NCBI GenBank assembly: GCA_003254925.1
Contig: QANZ01036439.1
Coordinates: 115,599-179,598 of the forward strand
Direction of reading: 5' to 3'
Origin: Chamaecrista fasciculata
Lineage: Eukaryota > Streptophyta > Magnoliopsida > Fabales > Fabaceae
DNA length: 64,000 bases
Part shown: positions 57,475 through 64,000 of the stretch, piece after piece
Layout: the number at the start of each line of letters is the position of its first letter
Position numbering within the stretch: position 1 is the first letter of the stretch
The notes under the pieces: generated by a model
Seen by the model: only the letters and a program-made list of their open reading frames with translations
Told to the model about the DNA's origin: nothing
The model's database searches: none
Translations under genes and position numbers: made by a program

Positions 57475-60400
57475 AATCTCTCTTAAAAAGTTTCATAAAA
57501 TGTAATTAATTTTTTTTATAAACAAGAAAAATATATTAGATAAAAGCCAAACGCGCGACACTTACAACCGTTCAGAAATTTCAAAACTGAAACAACAGAA
57601 GAAACATAAAAAGTAAACCTTATTGAACTACTGGGCAATTGCGCATAAATAAGTCTTATACGAAAGATATCTTGAGGACAAACTGATCCTATAAGAAATA
57701 AATCCTGATGATGAAAATCATCACAAAATGTTATCAATAAACTATTTAATTACCATCATACTAGATTAGTACTATTGATGAGGAAACAAAATACTATGCC
57801 AATTATAGGTGTCATCGACTTCCACCCGTATTTGTCAATAAAATCTGAAAACATGATCAAAAGATGAGAGGTATCGATCAACTTCACACCATAAATGTTG
57901 CAAATTTTGCCAATGATTCAAAACTATAAAAACATGGTCAGATCTGACAGGAAAAACACAGAGGGACTGAGATATGAGTTTATTGAAAAAAAAAGAGAAG
58001 CGAGAAACACGACCCGAAACTAGAGAGAAGCACGACCCAAAAGCGATAGAACCATGACCCAGAAGTTACAAAGAACATTTGAAGCAGATCACTACAAAAT
58101 AATATAATGACAGCCCAAATCAAAAGTACTTGAGGCAACTAGGTTTTGAGAGATAATCACATAGTTAAAAGTTAAAAGTTAAAACTCAAATTAGAGATCT
58201 CACATGCATGCCACATAGTGATCCTCTTTTTCATTTTAGAAAAAGAAAAAACAATAATTAAATATGAAATTATTGTCATTGCTCTCAACCTCTAAAGACA
58301 TGCATCTCCCCACTAGTTTGATTTTTCTACGTACAGTTGATCTCTTTGGATTAAATATAGCCTGATATATATATATATATATATATATATTACTTATTTC
58401 GAAAAAGAAATAAAATCTCAGTGTGTGGCTAGGCAAATTCTGTGAGTTTGTGTGTGTATATATTAATTGGGCGAATAAGATGATAAAATCAAATACCATA
58501 TATGTCTTTAAATCATTAGAGGTTGAATGCTTATAATTTAAGTGCTTTGACTCTTTTCAGGAAAACTTCAGAAACAAGTCTAACTCTATACAGTATACAC
58601 ACAGATATTTTAAGTCATATCTTTATCGACAATGCAAGCAAGACAAATTTTCAATAATTATAGCTCTTATACGACGGAAATATCCCAACAAGGTGGATTT
58701 ATACACACGTTCAAAACAGATAAATTAAAATAAGAATTATGAATTGTGTTCCTTTCCTTGAGAATATTTGTAGGTGAACATCATGAATTTTCAAACTCAG
58801 CTCAGGTCAGTTATGTGTTTTTTCTTTTTTATTTTTGTCGGTTAATTGGGACTTTTAGATTCAATCTATTCTAAGATATAGTCATTTTATTTTATTATTA
58901 TATAATTATTTTTTTCTCTACTAATTAATTTGTTTATTATATAAAAAAAATATATGTATTATTAATTTTTATTAATTATAAATTAAAAAACACATAAAAT
59001 ATAAATTTACTCTCAACTTAATTAATATTTTTTAAAATTAAATTTAATTGAATATTTTTAGTAATATAAAGATATAAACATTATTAATTCATTAATTTTT
59101 TTTGTCTAAACTAAAGTGTTTATTGCTAAGAAAAGTAATTAATTTTTTCGTTACTAACTTTTTTATTTAAAAGTATAACGACTAACCACAAAATATTTTA
59201 CTGGTTCTATTTAGTTAAAGGTTCAACTAAATAATCATTAAGTCATATTCACGGGGTTATAAAACTTCAAACAATTATAAGTAGACGTTGAGTTTAATAA
59301 AATGAGTTAATTATCCAGATTCAAATTTTTAATGTTCAATTATATATTGAATATAACTACTTCTAGTAAAAGACACATGTAAATAAAAAAATTAAAACAA
59401 TTGAGTTTCTTAAATGAAATCAGAAAACCCAACATCAATAACATGCAATTAAATTTCAAGAAATTAAGTTCTTGCTTTCTACATATGAATTATATATATT
59501 CCCAGCCATGCATGGCGATGGCCCTTAATTAATTATGAAACTTTTCAATAATTAAGGATGCATTGAATGAATTGTTGAAATGGGAATGAATATGCTTCTG
59601 CAATCTATCAACAAAGTGACTTATGGTCAGTCTTTAAAGGTACGAACATCACACATGAGCCAGAAACATAATATATATATATATATATATGGTCGATGTC
59701 ATTTCATCTTATTTAATTTATTATTCCTTCTTTTACTTTTAGCCATGGATCTATGCATGCCATTTCATCATATATATATATATATAGTTAATAAATATGA
59801 AGAAATTATTTTACTATAATATTAATAAATATTTTCTAAAAACTCTTTTATATAGTTAATTATTTTTTTTAAAAAAAATAGAATAAAAATTAATATTAAA
59901 ACGTTTAGAAATTGGAATTAAATTAAATTGAGAGAAAAAAAATGCAATTGGGAGGAATTAATTAAAGTGGGGTTTCTTTCTTTCTTTCTTTTTCTTCTTC
60001 TTTTGAATATTGTTTTATATATTACTGTATGATTAGAGGGTGTGTGGTGGATCAGTAATTTTGTCCCCACCATGTTGGATGGCTATTGATGAAGAAGAAA
60101 ACGTCCCCACTCGTTCATTCTGTTGAATATATTTCTTTATAAAATAAAAATCATAACTTTAACATTTTGTAAGTTATAAATAGTAAATAGTAAAATTATA
60201 TATTATCCAAAAAAAATAGTAAAATTATATTATTCTTATATATATGTATATTGAGTGAAATTAAAATGCATGCATGTATATATGTGTGTGTGTGTGTGTT
60301 TGTGTGTATTATGTTATAAATATATAATAATGAAAATAATACTAAAACAAGCCAATAATAAGAGTTATTGAAAAATCATATAAGGTATATATATAGCCAT

Positions 60401-62585
60401 ATATATTAAAATATATTCATTTTTAGTTTCAAATATTTTTTTCCATCTATTCTAATATTTACAACTTTATTAATTACTCAATATATAATTCACTAAGATT
60501 TGAGCTTAGAAAATTCTGGCCAAAAAATACTTGAAACAATATTGAAAAATCAGACTATTTAAATAGTCACCCAGAAGGAATTTTTTCCATATATATGCTT
60601 ATAAATTCCTTTTTTTTTTTTCCTGAATTTCTTTATATATATATATATATGAAACATATACTAAGAGAAATGTAGTTCAAAAAGAGGCTTTATTGCTGGC
60701 GTAGGCCTTCATGAAGCTTATTGTGTCCCATAGAAAAAGAAAAAGCGATATAAAATATTGCGATGCATGTGTTATAAGATCAAACACGTATCATTGAGCC
60801 AAATATTAGTAAGATATATCACATATATATATTAACTGCATGCAAGTGAGTATGAAGGGTTTTACAATATATTTTTTGATATACTAATGAAATTGTGGTA
60901 TCAAATATATACAAATACAAAGAATAATTCATAGGACCCCAGAAAAACTAATAGTATATATAAAAAAGTTAAAATTGGAGGATCCCACATAAACTGTGCA
61001 TTGCAGTGACTGTGGGTCAGAATAATGTTTAATTCGGTAAAAAAAAAATTATAGTAATCATCATTAATAAACGGTATAACCCTAAAACACCTCATGGATA
61101 TAAGTTAATAGGGTAAAAAGATGACAAAGAGAAGTTAAATTGTGTGTGTATATACAGAAGCAAAGATATCTTTATCAAAACATTTTTTTTTTGGCCAAGA
61201 TCTTTATCAAAACATAGAAGATATAAAACTAATTTTCTACTATGATATAATCTCATGCATGACCCCTATTGTAAATTTAAAAACAAAATGAGATAAAAAG
61301 TATGGACCTAGCTCTTGCAGTGCAAATTAATTATATCTGTCATAGTATTCTTTTTTACATTTATACTATTAAATATGTGATTAAGGTGTTCTCGTATTTG
61401 GTCTCTCAAATTATATAAAAAAACTTAACTTTGACATAAAATATCAAAATAGAGAGAAAATAATAAAAAAGGTTAAGTAACTTTTTATTACATTAAGTAA
61501 AAAACCATTTCGCTATTGAAACAAAAGAAAATTATATAAAAAATTTATTAAAAAATATAATAGAAGAAATTTTATTTTATTTTTATTTTAAACTTGTAAT
61601 AATTATAAAATTTAAATTAATCTTTAGATATCGGATAGGACATACAAAACACACTAATATATTATAAAAAAAGAATATTTTTTATACTGAAAAAGAAAAA
61701 GAAATGATGTGAGCATGTTCTAATGAATATATAATATGCCATCTCAAAATCTCACTTCAAAAGTGCTACCAGCTAATACGGTTTGATTCCCACATATATT
61801 GATCAAGCACACCAATTAATTGGCCCATCATTTAATTAATTTACTAATTAAATTATGCACTAGTGTCGAGAGCCCTAGAAAAGGTTGAATGGGTGAGTAA
61901 AAAAAAGAACATTTTGAAGGGCAGTGTAAGTTAGTATGAATTATATATTATATAACTAATTAATAATAATTTAAACTACTATACCAGCTAGTACCAGCTT
62001 AGTGATCAAACTTTATTAGAAACTAATTAATTAATCAAATAAATAATAAATTTTGAAATCTCATGAGAAGCACTGTCTCTTCTTGTGACCGTTTGAGCCA
62101 TTTTTTTATCATTAGAATTAGTAAGTTAGATACTAAAATGGAATAGAAAGTAGCTAGAAACAGTCTTTATACATACTTCTTCTGCATATAAGAACATCAG
62201 AAAAGTTAAATTCCATGGACAATATATATATTAGTTGCAGGAGGAGAACATGGTACTGGGGACAATAAGTAGCAGGAGGAAGAAGACAAACTTTTACATT
62301 ATATAAATATATTGATTTCATGTATGTATATATAGGTAATATAATAATGCATGAGGCATATGGTTAAAGTGAAAAAGTACATAACATTCAATGTTGAATC
62401 ACCAGCAAACCAACACCAAATTTGAAATGCATCACACAGCAAACAACATTGCTTTATATATATGTTTGAAAGTGGAAAAGTTCTCAGAGATACCTTTGAT
62501 GTACTAAGTGATTGTACAATGAGCTAATGAAATGGACAAAAGACACAACTGTTAAGTGTTTTTCGATTAAAGAAAGAGTAAACTA
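57475..62585. other. AT-rich intergenic DNA, no gene seen
   Basis: Five kilobases with TA runs (58365-58390, 59672-59690), a TG run (60284-60299) and short GA-purine stretches. No frame above chance and no element boundary I can support. Confidence 0.5.
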
Positions 62586-62589
62586 ACAT

Positions 62590-63240
62590 GCATTCTGGTC
62601 CTTATAGTATATGGCATTGTCATTTCAGTCCATGTTTTTTTCTTTATGCAAAAGTGTTATTGGTACCCCCAAAGTATGCGATCTTTTCCAATTGTACTTC
62701 CGAAGTTTTTTTTTTGGATCAATTGTACCCCCAAAGTATGGGATCAGTTTCAGTTATACCCCAAAGTTTTTTTAGCCAATTATACTTCCGATGTTTCACA
62801 TTTGATTCAATTGTACCACCAAATACCCCCCAATTTGAGAATACAATTGACACAAAAAAAAAAGATTAAGGGTATAATTGACTCAAAATTTTTTTTGGAG
62901 ATATAACTAAAACTAATCCCATACTTTAGGGATATAATTGATCAAAAAAAACTTTGATGGTACAACTGAAAATAACTGCGTACTTTGGGGATACCAAGAG
63001 TACTTTTTCTTTTTTGATATATTGACAAAAGCACTCTTGGTACCTCCAAAATATGGAGGTGAGTTTCACTTGTACTACCAAAATTTTTTTTTGAGTCAAT
63101 CACACCCTCAATGTTTCACAGTTGAGCACAATTGACACAAAAAAAAAAAAAGATTGAGAGTACAATTGATCTAGAAAAACTTTGGGGTACAATTAAAACT
63201 AACCTTGTTATATTTTGAGGTATCAAGAGTATTTTTGCCT
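62590..63240. mobile_element. Paired GGTACC-type foldback units
   Basis: AAAAGTGTTATTGGTACCCCC (62650-62670) mirrors GGGGATACCAAGAGTAC near 63000. A second unit from about 63026 (AAAAGCACTCTTGGTACC) mirrors GGTATCAAGAGTATTTTTGCC ending near 63239. It appears to be two related palindromes in tandem. Confidence 0.5.
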
Positions 63241-64000
63241 AATATATTTGATTTAGTCTCAAAAAATTCATAACTCAGTATAAGTTAATCCTTCTATTAA
63301 CTCTTTAGCATATTACAACTAGTCTCTCAAAATAAACTAACTTGCAATAAACCATGATTTTGCAGCTAGTAAATCAAAATATTTAAAAAAAAATTCAAGG
63401 ACTAATTAAGATAAGAAAGCACCACATAATCCATGGACAAAAGACTAAAAAAGAAACATGATTTAATTTCTTTCAAGCTCAAGTTACATGCTAAAGTTTT
63501 TTATTTTTTCATTTAAAGTATTACTCAGTGTATGTGTTATGCATATGGTTTAACCACATTAACATTCAAAAGGTATTACCATAAAAAATCTGACCTTTTG
63601 AGTGACTATCAACTTTATGGTGAATTTTATCCCTCATCCTTGATTATAGATTTTTACCTTATAAAAGTTAATATGGTACGTGCAAATATTCTGAAAAAGT
63701 AAGGTTTTGAAAATCAAATTGATCATTTAATGATCAAGATACATGTTCAAAGTTTAATAATTCAATTGGGATCTAGTTGGAATTAGACCGATAATAATTA
63801 AATAAATAAAATATAAAAAATTTAATTTAATATAATAAAAATTAAAGTAACAAATACTAAAATTAAATATACAATAAAATTATGAGATTTAAGTTGATTG
63901 AGTGAGAAAGGGAAAATTGAGAGGATAATCAGATATTGAACTAAAACCTAACAAGCAATAGTGCATTGTTTTCAATCCGAATTCAATAAGAAAAAAAAAA
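63241..64000. other. AT-rich window end, no gene seen
   Basis: No supported feature. The window ends in an A-run. Confidence 0.5.

Overview
The window is nuclear DNA from a dicot-type flowering plant. Two multi-exon genes with GT-AG introns and plastid-targeted products, a conserved plant microRNA precursor and dense plant transposon debris in AT-rich DNA all point that way. The sequence is a draft assembly: there is one 947-base gap, several single Ns, and N-interrupted poly-C and poly-A runs.

Region 1 (1-10.2 kb) has no intact gene. It holds a Harbinger-like element with a TAA duplication, an 808-bp inverted duplication whose two arms each carry an inward-pointing TATA box, a tRNA-derived SINE, three diverged tandem repeats, the gap, and a near-perfect 1.16-kb foldback Mutator-like element with a 9-bp target duplication.

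Region 2 (10.3-30 kb) is the genic core. Both genes lie on the minus strand. Aminodeoxychorismate synthase (13 coding exons, 922 residues) is followed 2.4 kb downstream by chorismate synthase (13 coding exons, 436 residues). Chorismate synthase makes chorismate at the end of the plastid shikimate pathway, and aminodeoxychorismate synthase takes chorismate towards p-aminobenzoate and folate. Producer and consumer of one metabolite therefore sit next to each other on one strand. I assembled both exon chains by hand from splice sites and reading frame; each closes exactly on a full-length family member.

Region 3 (30-64 kb) is AT-rich and free of protein genes that I can support. It carries at least four more foldback Mutator-like elements with exact or near-exact 8-9-bp duplications, a short non-autonomous Helitron family with two copies joined end to end, a poly(A)-tailed retroinsertion with a perfect 16-bp duplication, a tiny LTR (TRIM-like) element, and SINE pieces. 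Amid this lies one clear functional RNA gene, a MIR160 precursor on the minus strand at about 49.1 kb, which targets ARF10/16/17-type auxin response factors in plants generally.
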